Source of the DNA: Candidatus Parabacteroides intestinavium
Lineage (GTDB): Bacteria; Bacteroidota; Bacteroidia; Bacteroidales; Tannerellaceae
Length of the DNA: 8,106 nt
Reading direction: 5' to 3'
Assembly (NCBI GenBank): GCA_019118725.1
Contig: DWYO01000275.1
Location: 1 to 8,106, forward strand
A program made the translations under genes and the position numbers. The notes beneath the pieces were generated by a model. That model was not told the DNA's origin, did no database searches, and worked only from the letters and a program-made list of their open reading frames with translations. This document shows, in pieces, positions 1-7,894 of the stretch (positions are counted from its first letter, which is position 1; every line of letters starts with the position of its first letter).

Positions 1-2
1 CG

Positions 3-86
3 CAGAAGGAGCCCCTCAAGCATCCGAAACAGCAATACCAACTGACTGAGGCGGCTGAAGAATGGATAAAGAACTACATTACATAA
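3..86 (+). CDS. C-terminal end of an unidentified upstream gene (partial)
   Basis: An open frame enters from the left edge and ends at TAA 84-86, giving about 27 residues that finish LTEAAEEWIKNYIT. The tail is charged and looks like an amphipathic helix, as in many soluble proteins, and its codons resemble those of the genes downstream. It has neither the Fis-type helix-turn-helix end of an NtrC regulator nor the usual end of a histidine kinase, so it gives no support for an adjacent regulator gene. The other two forward frames also stop close by (TGA at 43-45 and 47-49), and one of them, ending ETAIPTD, is a possible alternative tail. No function can be assigned. A coding end here is inferred mainly from composition and from the regulatory region that begins just after it. 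Confidence 0.42.
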   Translation, partial: QKEPLKHPKQQYQLTEAAEEWIKNYIT

Positions 87-130
87 AATATGGGGGGAGC
101 GGTACAACTGTGATACAACATCCCATGAAA

Positions 131-172
131 AGTGTCAAAAAATTAGACAGCAGTGTCCAATTTTTTGACACT
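131..172. promoter_or_regulatory. Paired dyad sites, probable enhancer (UAS) for a sigma-54 activator
   Basis: A 42-bp palindrome has perfect 14-bp outer arms (131-144 and 159-172), a mismatched pair (A145/C158), 4-bp inner arms (GACA/TGTC) and a GCAG centre. It resolves into two 17-bp dyads of the form TGTC-N9-GACA, at 133-149 and 154-170. The second is the reverse complement of the first except for one base. The second site extends to perfect 8-bp arms, GCAGTGTC (150-157) and GACACTGC (167-174). The dyad centres are 21 bp apart, about two helical turns, and lie about 90 and 111 bp before the predicted start of transcription. Paired dyads at that distance are typical of NtrC-family enhancer-binding proteins. 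A terminator for the upstream gene is a possible second role, but no T-run follows the stem. Confidence 0.72.
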
Positions 173-225
173 GCTCTTCTAAGTAAAAAGTATTATCTAA
201 TTGACCATCAACAACATAACAGTTT

Positions 226-241
226 TGGCACAATCTTTGCT
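226..241 (+). promoter_or_regulatory. Sigma-54 (RpoN) -24/-12 promoter
   Basis: The bases TGGCACAATCTTTGCT match the sigma-54 consensus TGGCACG-N4-TTGCW at every specified position but one (A for G at 232). The invariant GG (227-228) and GC (239-240) are separated by exactly 10 bases, as the family requires. Taking C240 as -12 puts transcription start near 252, which leaves a leader of about 24 bases before the ATG at 276. Sigma-54 promoters are silent without an ATP-hydrolysing activator, which fits the paired dyads upstream. No Bacteroides-type housekeeping promoter (TAnnTTTG at -7) was seen between 87 and 275. Confidence 0.85.
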
Positions 242-275
242 TGTATTTCAATAGAAATAGAAAAACAAAGCAAAA

Positions 276-1604
276 ATGAAACATATTATTCTGACAACGG
301 TTCTCTCGTTTGGCTTGCTGAATGTAGCGCAAGCGCAGGACAGACTTTGGTCATTGGACGATTGCATGAAGTATGCCGTAGAAAACAGCCCTTCCGTAAA
401 GAAGCAAATCCATACGGCTAATACCTACAAGGCAGAGCGTGACGCAGCAATAGCCTCTTTCTTTCCGGCGGTAAATGCCGGGGTGGGCGTAAATTATAAT
501 TACGGACGTTCCATCGACCCGGAAACGAATACGTACAATAATGTATCTACATTCGACAATTCCTATCAATTGCAACTTCAAATTCCAGTCTTTACAGGCG
601 GACAATTGATCAACCAATGGCTCAAAGCCAAGTCAAACAGACGGATGGGATTGAATGATGTCCAGAAAGCGAAAGATGATCTGGCACTTCAGACCATGCA
701 ATACTTCATGGATGCCGTCTATTATAACGGAACTATCCGCATGGCGGAAGAGAAATTAGAGGAAAGTCGCTTGTTGCTTCAACAAACCCGGCGTCAAGCC
801 GAACTCGGATTGAAAAGTCAAGCCGATGTAGCCCAGTTTGAAGCACAGGTAGCTACAGATGATTATTCGTTGACGCACCAGCAAAACCTCTACAACACCG
901 CTATGGTGCAACTCAAGGAATCAATGAACTATCCGGCAGACAGTGTCTTGCCAATTGATACGGTAGTTCCGGAACTGACCCTGCTTCCGGAGGTAGAGAA
1001 CGTAACAGAGATATTCGATTACGCCAGTGCGAACAATCCTACGGCATTGCAGGCGGATTTCCAATTGAAGCAATCGAAGTTTGAATACCGGATTAACAAA
1101 GGCGCTCTGCTCCCAAGCATTTATTTCGGAGCCGGAGTCTCGACCAATTATTTCAAGAATCTGAGCGGAGATGCGGAGGCGGTTCCGTTCCGTGAACAGT
1201 TCACGAACAACCGAGGCGAATACATTTCTTTCTCGTTAAGCTTCCCCTTATTTGACGGGCTGAGCCGCATCACCAACGTGCGCCGTTCGCGTAATAATAT
1301 GCGGATCGCCCAAGAGACAAAGACCGAAGTGCTTCGCCAATTGAGAACCGCCGTAGAGCAATCGGTACTGGACCGCCGAGGTTATGCCAAGGAAACCATC
1401 CAGATGCAGAAGAAAGTCAAGTCGGATGCCCTGGCTTATCAGGTAACAAGCCGCAAATACGAAGAAGGACTGATGAGTCCTATCGATGTACAAACCAGTG
1501 CTGCGACACTCCTGCAATCTCGTGCCGACCTGTTACAAAAGAAACTGATGTACCAGATGAAATGCAAACTGGTGGATTACTATAAAGGGAAACCGCTTTA
1601 TTAA
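276..1604 (+). CDS. TolC-family outer-membrane efflux protein
   Basis: This is probably the outer-membrane channel of a tripartite exporter: three such subunits form a beta-barrel pore extended by a periplasmic helical tunnel that docks to the adaptor. The protein has 442 residues, normal for the family. A signal peptide (about 1-20) has a basic start, a hydrophobic core and an AQA cleavage site, and the mature chain opens with the WSLDDCMKYAVENSPSV helix typical of Bacteroidetes TolC proteins. Two internal repeats are visible, each with a strand pair around a Y/F-rich segment (about 63-110 and 280-330) ending in IPVFTGGQ or FPLFDGLSR, followed by long Gln/Ala/Leu/Glu-rich helices (about 115-215 and 330-430). 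The ATG at 276 is chosen because the signal peptide starts there and it lies about 24 bases after the predicted transcription start. It is first in the operon, with 72 bases to the adaptor gene. The substrate is unknown. Confidence 0.93.
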   Translation: MKHIILTTVLSFGLLNVAQAQDRLWSLDDCMKYAVENSPSVKKQIHTANTYKAERDAAIASFFPAVNAGVGVNYNYGRSIDPETNTYNNVSTFDNSYQLQLQIPVFTGGQLINQWLKAKSNRRMGLNDVQKAKDDLALQTMQYFMDAVYYNGTIRMAEEKLEESRLLLQQTRRQAELGLKSQADVAQFEAQVATDDYSLTHQQNLYNTAMVQLKESMNYPADSVLPIDTVVPELTLLPEVENVTEIFDYASANNPTALQADFQLKQSKFEYRINKGALLPSIYFGAGVSTNYFKNLSGDAEAVPFREQFTNNRGEYISFSLSFPLFDGLSRITNVRRSRNNMRIAQETKTEVLRQLRTAVEQSVLDRRGYAKETIQMQKKVKSDALAYQVTSRKYEEGLMSPIDVQTSAATLLQSRADLLQKKLMYQMKCKLVDYYKGKPLY

Positions 1605-1676
1605 ATCATATAAGGGACAAATCAATAAGAGAACGGCCAACTTAAAAACTAATAAACTAAAAAAACTAAAAACAAT

Positions 1677-2927
1677 ATGGATATTCAATTAGAAAAGAAA
1701 AAAGGCATTCAGAAGAAACATATTCCATATATCATCGGTGGAGTCGCGTTTCTGGCAATTGTGGCAAGTGTAGTATTTGGCAACCATGCTTCGACCTTGA
1801 AAGTAGAAGCCCGCGGATTGAGCATCGGAGAGGTCAAGAAAGAGCTGTTCAATGACTTCGTCCGGGTGGACGGGCAAGTGCAGCCTATCACCGTAGTGCA
1901 GCTCAGTCCGGAAGAGGGCGGAATCGTCCAGGAAAAGGTAGTAGAAGAGGGTGCGCAAGTCAAGAAAGGAGATGTGATAGTCCGCCTCTCCAATTCGAAC
2001 CTCGACCTGGAAATCCTGAATGCAGAGGCGGAACTGGCTGAAAAGCAGAACCTGCTCCGCAATACGCAGGTAACGATGGAACAGGACAAACTGAACAACG
2101 AAACCGAACGGGCACAATATGCCATGGACATGTCGCGTGCCAAACGTAAATACGAACAATATCACCAGCTTTATCAAGAAGAACTGGTGGCGAAAGAAGA
2201 TTACCTTCAGGCCAAAGAGGATTATGACTTGGCGCAGAAGAAATATGACCTGGTGGTTCAACGGTTAGTACAAGATTCTCTTTCACGGGGTATCCAGATG
2301 GAAGAAATGGAATTCAGCCTGGCCAATATGCGCAAGAACATCCAACTTATCCACCAACGCAAGGAGAACCTGAATGTACGTTCGAAGATCGATGGCGAAC
2401 TGGGACTTCTGGATGTTGTCCTGGGACAGAACATCATGGCGGGCTCTATGATTGGACAAGTCAATGACTTGTCGGATTACAAAATCGAGGCGATGATAGA
2501 CGAGCACTATATCGACCGGGTAAAACAAGGATTATCGGCTACATTCGACCGGCAAGGGCAACAATTCTCCTTGACCGTCCGCAAGGTCTATCCAGAGGTA
2601 CGCGAGGGCAAGTTCCGCACCGATTTCGTCTTCACGGGGGAACGTCCGGACAATATCCGTACCGGTCAGACCTACTATATTAACTTAGAGTTAGGCCAGC
2701 CTACCGAAAGCATCATCATCCCGAAAGGCACCTTCTTCCAAAGCACAGGCGGAAACTGGGTATTCGTACTTGACCCGGACGGCAAAAAGGCTTATCGCAG
2801 GCAGATTAAGATTGGCCGACAGAATCCGCAATATTACGAAGTTTTGGATGGATTGGAACCGGGCGAAAAGGTAATCGTATCGAATTACGAGGCTTATAAA
2901 GATAACGAAGTGCTGGTGTTAGAATAA
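1677..2927 (+). CDS. HlyD/MacA-like periplasmic adaptor (membrane fusion protein)
   Basis: This is the inner-membrane-anchored adaptor that would link the permeases to the TolC-like channel. It has 416 residues. A short basic cytoplasmic start (KKKGIQKK) is followed by one membrane helix (about 16-34). The first half of a biotinyl-lipoyl-like domain follows (about 74-106; EGGIVQEKVVEEGAQVKKGDVIVRL), then a long coiled-coil hairpin rich in Glu, Gln, Lys and Leu (about 107-235). The second lipoyl half comes next (about 235-264; KIDGELGLLDVVLGQNIMAG), then a beta-barrel domain and a membrane-proximal domain ending near LEPGEKVIVSNYEAY. This order is standard for the family. The hairpin is long, which suits docking to a TolC-type tunnel. 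The leader is A-rich with no clear Shine-Dalgarno sequence, as is common in Bacteroidetes. MacA-like partnership with the permeases downstream is inferred from gene order. Confidence 0.92.
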   Translation: MDIQLEKKKGIQKKHIPYIIGGVAFLAIVASVVFGNHASTLKVEARGLSIGEVKKELFNDFVRVDGQVQPITVVQLSPEEGGIVQEKVVEEGAQVKKGDVIVRLSNSNLDLEILNAEAELAEKQNLLRNTQVTMEQDKLNNETERAQYAMDMSRAKRKYEQYHQLYQEELVAKEDYLQAKEDYDLAQKKYDLVVQRLVQDSLSRGIQMEEMEFSLANMRKNIQLIHQRKENLNVRSKIDGELGLLDVVLGQNIMAGSMIGQVNDLSDYKIEAMIDEHYIDRVKQGLSATFDRQGQQFSLTVRKVYPEVREGKFRTDFVFTGERPDNIRTGQTYYINLELGQPTESIIIPKGTFFQSTGGNWVFVLDPDGKKAYRRQIKIGRQNPQYYEVLDGLEPGEKVIVSNYEAYKDNEVLVLE

Positions 2928-3060
2928 ACGCCACCTTCACCTCTCCCCGAAGGGGGAGATCTTAAACATCAAAAGAATAAACAGATAATGTATAACCGAT
3001 AAAAATAAGTCCCCTCAACAGAACTCACCCTGTGTGGAATGTGCAGAAAGGGCTCCGAAT
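2928..3060 (+). other. Adaptor-permease spacer lacking an ATPase gene
   Basis: This 133-base gap separates the adaptor stop codon from the preferred permease start. It is the longest gap inside the operon; the others are 72 and 52 bases. All three forward frames are closed by stops and none resembles the end of an ABC ATPase. It contains the hairpin at 2942-2959, an A-rich stretch, and a purine-rich AGAAAGG about 8 bases before the ATG at 3061 that could help ribosome binding. It may hold an attenuator, a processing site or a deletion scar; sequence alone cannot decide. Confidence 0.5.
2942..2959 (+). repeat. GC-rich hairpin between adaptor and first permease
   Basis: Seven-base perfect arms TCTCCCC and GGGGAGA close a GAAG loop. 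The stem is strong, but the following bases (TCTTAAACATC) are not a T-run, so a full intrinsic terminator is unlikely. Such a stem in a polycistronic message could slow RNA decay or reduce read-through, giving less permease than adaptor. It could also be the remnant of a short interspersed repeat. Confidence 0.6.
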
Positions 3061-5466
3061 ATGACAAACAATATCCAAATGGCGATGCGCTCTCTCATGC
3101 AGAAAGGCCGCCATAACATTATGAAAATTACATCTCTGGCACTAGGATTGGCTGTAGGATTGGTTCTGATAGCGAAAGTTTGCTTCGAACAATCATTTGA
3201 TGATTTCTATCCGGATAATGAACGTATCTATTGCATTTACGAAAAAATAAATATGAACGGGAAGTTAAAGCCTTATCCACAAACCTCCGGCGGGACAGCA
3301 GTATTGATGAAAGAATTGATGCCAGAAATCGAAGCGTCCACCCGCTTTACCTACTTAGACGAAGGGGCAACATTGACTCTTACCGATAGTCAAAAAAAAC
3401 TGAAAGCCACCTATGCAGTGGCAGACAGCAATTTGTTTAACGTCCTGCCCCGCCCTATCTTACAAGGGAACGCAAAAGAGACGCTGGCCCGTCCAATGTA
3501 TGCCATCATCTCTGATGAGATGGCTGAGATGATGGGAGGAGGAGATGTGATTGGAAAAACTTTCTCGTTCGACGGGAACGAAAAAGCGGTTCTGACAGTA
3601 GGTGGTGTCTTCGAACACTATCCGGAGAACAGTTCGCATCAGATAGACATCTACATCTCTATGCCCTCCATCGCCAAATTCACCGGAGATGGTTCAATGC
3701 TCACAGTGGGTAATGATCGATACAAAAGCTTTATCAAATTAGTAAAAGGAGCATCCATCTCCCAGATTGAAGAGCAGATCCCGAAGTTCATCAAGACTTA
3801 TCTGCCTACCGAAGAGTTGAAAAAAGCAGGAGTAGAATTCAATTACGAATTTCATGAAATACAAGACGAGCATAAACAGAACGAAAGCGTCCGGAGCATG
3901 ATTTACATGCTCTCGCTGATAGCGTTCGCACTGATATTCGTAGCAGTTATGAATTATATCCTGATTACCGTATCATCGGTAGTAGGCCGGAGCAAAGAGG
4001 TAGCGGTTCGTAAATGTTACGGGGCTTCGGTAGGGAATATACACGGAATTATCTTTGCGGAGGCATTCGTACACGTGGTAATCGCTCTTTTGGTGGCCGT
4101 ACTCATACTCTTTACTTTTCAGGATCAAGTCACCACCTTGTTGGGCACACCCATCCAAGCCTTGCTGTTCAGCCGGAGCATGTGGATTATTTTGGGTGTA
4201 AGTCTTAGTGTATTGCTCGTGACAGGATTCTTACCCGGTTCGCTTTACGCTCGTATACCGGTGGCCGCCGCGTTCCGTAACTACCGGGAATCAAAGCGAA
4301 TCTGGAAACTGGCACTGCTTTTTATCCAATTTACAGCAGCAATCTTCTTGGTTATCCTTTTATTGGTTATCCATAAACAATATCATCGCATGACGAACGA
4401 TGATCCGGGGTATAACTACGAGAATCTGGCTTATATTCCGATCAATGTCCTTTCGCGTGATACTACGGCACGCCAACTGATTATGCAGGAATTAAAACGT
4501 TTGCCGGAGATAGCTGAGATAGGTTACTCAACAGAGCTCCCGATACAAGAGGTATCCGGTGACAATGTTATGCTTCCGGGCGAAGATCGGGAATTGTTCA
4601 ATTGCGCAGATCAGTTCTATGCCAGTTCCAATTTTTTTGACCTGATGGAGATACCGATTATTGAGGGACGTACCTTCAATCCCTCACTCGGCATGGAGAA
4701 TGAAGTGATGGTAAGCCGCAAATTCGTAGAATATATGAAACGTACCGCCGGCTGGGATGGAAGTCCTATTGGCCGACAAATCTGTATTACTTCACATAAC
4801 TATAAGAACAAGGCACAGACCATCTGTGGCGTATTCGAAGATTACCGACTCGGAAGTATTGCCGACAAAGAAGACCGTCCTATCGCCCTGTTCTGCGCAA
4901 CCGAAGATTTATACAATTGGGGAATAGGTATTTGGGGACAGATATTAGTGAAATATCATCACCTCACCCCCGAAGCTTTGCAGAAAACCAAAGACCTCGT
5001 GGAGCAACTTTGCCCTACTTCCGACCTGCATGTCTATTCATATAAGAATGAAATGATCGGCTTGTACACCGGAACCAAGAATTTCCGCGATTCGGTAATA
5101 GCTGGAGGTATCATCACCCTAATCATCCTCCTGATTGGATTGATAGGCTACACCACAGACGAGGTAAACCGCAGACGCAAGGAGATAGCTATACGAAAAA
5201 TTAACGGGGCAGTGATGCGCGATATCCAGCAGATTTTTCTGAAAGATCTGGTGAAAATTCTACTTCCTGCCATCGCATTGGGTATTCCGTGTGCTTGGAA
5301 AGTGGCACAGGGATGGCAGGAACAGTTCTCCGAGAAAGTGCCCTTGTTATGGTATTTCTTTGTGGGAGGAGTATTATTGGTCATCGCGGTTATTTTTGGT
5401 GTAGCAGGCTATAACGTCCATCGCATCGCCAACGATAATCCGGCCAACAGCATCAAGTCAGAATGA
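3061..5466 (+). CDS. FtsX/MacB-type ABC transporter permease, first copy
   Basis: This inner-membrane permease has 801 residues and eight predicted helices: about 20-41, then 280-305, 332-353, 373-397, 414-438, 678-700, 725-749 and 761-787. Large periplasmic domains lie between helices 1 and 2 and between helices 5 and 6, the MacB-type core plus two FtsX domains. Both FtsX units carry the cytoplasmic signature after their first helix: SKEVAVRKCYGAS (about 311-323) and RKEIAIRKINGA (about 706-717). The chain ends NPANSIKSE, matching the usual NP-x-x-S/A end of the family. An in-frame GTG at 3034 would add nine residues; ATG 3061 is preferred because it starts right before the short amphipathic segment (IQMAMRSLMQKG) and has AGAAAGG upstream. 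MacB-type permeases normally need an ATP-binding partner and transmit force to periplasmic proteins rather than forming an open pore. No ATPase domain is fused here. Confidence 0.93.
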   Translation: MTNNIQMAMRSLMQKGRHNIMKITSLALGLAVGLVLIAKVCFEQSFDDFYPDNERIYCIYEKINMNGKLKPYPQTSGGTAVLMKELMPEIEASTRFTYLDEGATLTLTDSQKKLKATYAVADSNLFNVLPRPILQGNAKETLARPMYAIISDEMAEMMGGGDVIGKTFSFDGNEKAVLTVGGVFEHYPENSSHQIDIYISMPSIAKFTGDGSMLTVGNDRYKSFIKLVKGASISQIEEQIPKFIKTYLPTEELKKAGVEFNYEFHEIQDEHKQNESVRSMIYMLSLIAFALIFVAVMNYILITVSSVVGRSKEVAVRKCYGASVGNIHGIIFAEAFVHVVIALLVAVLILFTFQDQVTTLLGTPIQALLFSRSMWIILGVSLSVLLVTGFLPGSLYARIPVAAAFRNYRESKRIWKLALLFIQFTAAIFLVILLLVIHKQYHRMTNDDPGYNYENLAYIPINVLSRDTTARQLIMQELKRLPEIAEIGYSTELPIQEVSGDNVMLPGEDRELFNCADQFYASSNFFDLMEIPIIEGRTFNPSLGMENEVMVSRKFVEYMKRTAGWDGSPIGRQICITSHNYKNKAQTICGVFEDYRLGSIADKEDRPIALFCATEDLYNWGIGIWGQILVKYHHLTPEALQKTKDLVEQLCPTSDLHVYSYKNEMIGLYTGTKNFRDSVIAGGIITLIILLIGLIGYTTDEVNRRRKEIAIRKINGAVMRDIQQIFLKDLVKILLPAIALGIPCAWKVAQGWQEQFSEKVPLLWYFFVGGVLLVIAVIFGVAGYNVHRIANDNPANSIKSE

Positions 5467-5518
5467 CAAAGAACCGGGATAACATAATGTGCAGTTAGGA
5501 TATAAAATAAAAAGAATC

Positions 5519-7861
5519 ATGAATATACTACTGAATTTTAAAAGCTATTTCAAATTCCTGAACCGGAACAAGGCTTACACAACGATAAACCTCTTCGGTC
5601 TGTCCATTTCATCCATGTTTGTGCTGTTGATAGCCGTCTATACATGGCAAGAGCTATCGACCGACAGTTTTCAGGAGAACAAAGAACGTATTTATCTGGT
5701 TGGGAGCGAAGAGTTGCCCTGCTTTGGTGCAGCGGTTCCGTATATGCTGAAAGAGCGCTATCCGGAAGTGGAGAAGGTCTGCCCTATGGTATTCGACCAA
5801 GCCAGCAATGCACCGATAGAGTCGGATGGAAAAAAGATAAACGCTAGCATTGCCTTTGTAGATAGTACCTTTTTTGACCTCTTTTCATTCCGGCTCTTGC
5901 AGGGGGACCCGAGAAATGCCTTGGTATCGACATCCAGCGCGGTACTGTCGGAGTCATTCGCCCGAAAAATGTTCGGTACGGAGGATGTCATGGGACGGAA
6001 CTTCACTATCGATACCCTGCGTTTCACGGTGAGTGGCGTCGTGGAAGACATCAAGCACTCGGCGATACCTGAGAATGATGTACTGCTGACTTGGCGTTCC
6101 GTGAAGGAGTTTAACTCCAGCCTCGCGCCCGACCAACTGGGTAATGCAGGCTCTACGGTTTGCGCTGTGCTCACCCATGAAGGGGTGAATTTCAAAGAGC
6201 GTTCGGCAGATATCTGCGAATGGCTCAAGACATTCTTCTGGGCTTACGAACAAGGAATCTGGAAAGAAGTGCGCATGGAGAAGCTATCGGATTATTACTT
6301 TGCCGGTTGGGGAGGACAATGGCCGCTACATCGAGGAGAACGCCGTTTTGTAATGGTATTGATGTCTGTTGGTATTCTGATTCTGCTCTTCGCTGTACTG
6401 AACTACATCAATCTGACCGTCGCACAGGCAGGATTCCGTGCGAAAGAGATGGCGACACGCCGCCTGCTCGGTTCCTCCCGCATGGAATTGTTTTGGCGAT
6501 TAATGTCTGAGTCCGTATTGATGTGCCTGATTGCGCTCATACTGGCAATATGGTTATCCTTCATCGTAGAGGGAGTTGCCAACGATTTATTACAAACGAA
6601 GTTGGATTTGACGGTGTTGTTCTCGCCGGTTTGGATCAGTGCTATCTTAGCGTTTATACTCATCATCGGCGGCATCTCCGGATGGCTGCCGGCAACGGTT
6701 ATTTCGAATGCAAAGCCTATTGAAGTGGTACGCGGCACATTGCGTACGAAAACAAAAATGACTTATAGCAAAGTGTTCATTACGTTCCAGAATTTCATAA
6801 CCATCGTGATGCTCACCTGTTCGTTGGTGATGATATGTCAGATCCTCCACATGATACACGCCCCTATCGGCTACAACACAAAAGGCATCTATTGGATAGA
6901 AACAGCCATGATGGAAACATCCCAACAGCAAGCCTTCCGCGATAAGCTGTCATCCATCAGCGGCGTAGTCCGAGTAGGACGCACGCAGGGATTGCCGCTG
7001 CTCGGCAGTAACAATTGGACCTGCACATTCAGCGATGGAGGCATCAAACGAAACATTTCCTTCCAACAATACCCGATGGACCAGAATGCTTTTGAAATGT
7101 TAGGGCTCAAAATGATTCGCGACAACCATTCTGCCGATCCGAACTGGTACTTGAACGAAGAAGCCATGCGCCAAATGAATCTCCCGCAAGACGCACCCAG
7201 CTTCTCCGTCAACAACCAAACGCCCATCCCTATCTCTGGAGTTGTATCTGATTTTCGCGAAGGAAATATCACGAGCGAAGTTTCTGCCGTGATGTTCCGA
7301 TTCCTGAAGTCCGATGAGCCGGCGTGGTGCTTCCTGGTAGAGCTGCAAGGCGATCCTTACGCAACTGTCAACCAAATCAAGGAAGCCTATAGCGACCTCA
7401 CCGATGGCTTAGAATTGAACGGTGGTTTCTATGACCAGACCCTGCAGGACAGTTTCCAGTCGCAGATACGTTTGGCCAAGATTGTAGGCGTATTTACAGC
7501 AGTGGCGATTCTCATCTCGTTGTTAGGACTGCTGGCTATGTCTACCTATTTCATCCAGCAACGCTCACTGGAGGTGGCTGTACGGAAAGTATTCGGCTCA
7601 GACAATCGGCAAATATTGACACAATTAGTGAGGATCTTCCTGATGTATGTGGTAATTGCATTTGTATTTGCCGTACCAGTTTCCTACTACGTGATGAGCA
7701 ATTGGTTGGCAGACTACAGCTATCGTATCTCGCTGAATCCGTTGATCTTTGTTTCCACTGGTATCTTCTGCCTATTTATCTCCTTCTGTACTGTTTTCTA
7801 CCAGAGTTGGCACGCTGCTAATGCCAACCCGATAGAGAGTTTCCGGAAGAGGATGCAGTAA
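5519..7861 (+). CDS. FtsX/MacB-type ABC transporter permease, second copy
   Basis: This is a 780-residue paralogue of the preceding permease with the same plan. Predicted helices lie at about 22-43, 277-297, 330-352, 372-394, 420-445, 655-677, 703-725 and 740-765, with periplasmic domains at about 44-276 and 446-650. The first periplasmic domain shows MacB-core features: FFDLFSFRLLQGDP, AVLSESFARKMFG and FTVSGVVEDI. FtsX signatures follow helices 2 and 6: FRAKEMATRRLLGSS and RSLEVAVRKVFGSD. The start KSYFKFLNRNKAYTTINLFGLSIS is the classic opening of Bacteroidetes permeases of this type, so ATG 5519 is chosen over an in-frame GTG at 5489. It follows the first permease by 52 bases and ends the operon. 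The two permeases may form a heteromer or serve separate complexes; this is inference. The chain ends NPIESFRKRMQ. No ATPase motif is present. Confidence 0.94.
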   Translation: MNILLNFKSYFKFLNRNKAYTTINLFGLSISSMFVLLIAVYTWQELSTDSFQENKERIYLVGSEELPCFGAAVPYMLKERYPEVEKVCPMVFDQASNAPIESDGKKINASIAFVDSTFFDLFSFRLLQGDPRNALVSTSSAVLSESFARKMFGTEDVMGRNFTIDTLRFTVSGVVEDIKHSAIPENDVLLTWRSVKEFNSSLAPDQLGNAGSTVCAVLTHEGVNFKERSADICEWLKTFFWAYEQGIWKEVRMEKLSDYYFAGWGGQWPLHRGERRFVMVLMSVGILILLFAVLNYINLTVAQAGFRAKEMATRRLLGSSRMELFWRLMSESVLMCLIALILAIWLSFIVEGVANDLLQTKLDLTVLFSPVWISAILAFILIIGGISGWLPATVISNAKPIEVVRGTLRTKTKMTYSKVFITFQNFITIVMLTCSLVMICQILHMIHAPIGYNTKGIYWIETAMMETSQQQAFRDKLSSISGVVRVGRTQGLPLLGSNNWTCTFSDGGIKRNISFQQYPMDQNAFEMLGLKMIRDNHSADPNWYLNEEAMRQMNLPQDAPSFSVNNQTPIPISGVVSDFREGNITSEVSAVMFRFLKSDEPAWCFLVELQGDPYATVNQIKEAYSDLTDGLELNGGFYDQTLQDSFQSQIRLAKIVGVFTAVAILISLLGLLAMSTYFIQQRSLEVAVRKVFGSDNRQILTQLVRIFLMYVVIAFVFAVPVSYYVMSNWLADYSYRISLNPLIFVSTGIFCLFISFCTVFYQSWHAANANPIESFRKRMQ

Positions 7862-7894
7862 ACAGAATTTGAGAAGATAGAAGGAGTTTGACTT

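Noticed and set aside
131..180. Palindrome as an intrinsic terminator of the upstream gene
   Set aside because: The stem is AT-rich in the middle and is followed by GCTCTTCT rather than a T-run. The internal duplication of TGTC-N9-GACA and the spacing to the promoter fit an enhancer better, though a secondary role is not excluded.
207..219. Possible IHF-like site between the enhancer and the sigma-54 promoter
   Set aside because: Only ATCAA is matched; the preceding base and the TTR part of the consensus are wrong, and the region is AT-rich, so a chance match is likely.
62..421. Forward open frame of 119 codons across the promoter region
   Set aside because: It begins inside the upstream gene tail, runs through the dyads and sigma-54 promoter, and overlaps the signal peptide and start of the TolC-like gene in another frame. 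Its sequence is not protein-like over the regulatory part.
1605..1676. Separate promoter before the adaptor gene
   Set aside because: The 72-base gap is A-rich but shows neither a -24/-12 element nor a TAnnTTTG element, so the adaptor is taken as co-transcribed with the TolC-like gene.
1689..2261. Reverse-strand open frame of 190 codons inside the adaptor gene
   Set aside because: It lies opposite the coiled-coil region of a clear HlyD-like gene; long antisense frames are expected from the biased codons there. Its Phe/Leu-rich translation resembles no family.
3034..3060. GTG start at 3034 for the first permease
   Set aside because: The nine extra residues (MECAERAPN) do not resemble a permease start. 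ATG 3061 has a purine-rich stretch at a suitable distance and begins the expected amphipathic segment.
5489..5518. GTG start at 5489 for the second permease
   Set aside because: ATG 5519 leads directly into the short amphipathic segment and first helix usual for this family; the upstream ten codons add nothing recognisable.
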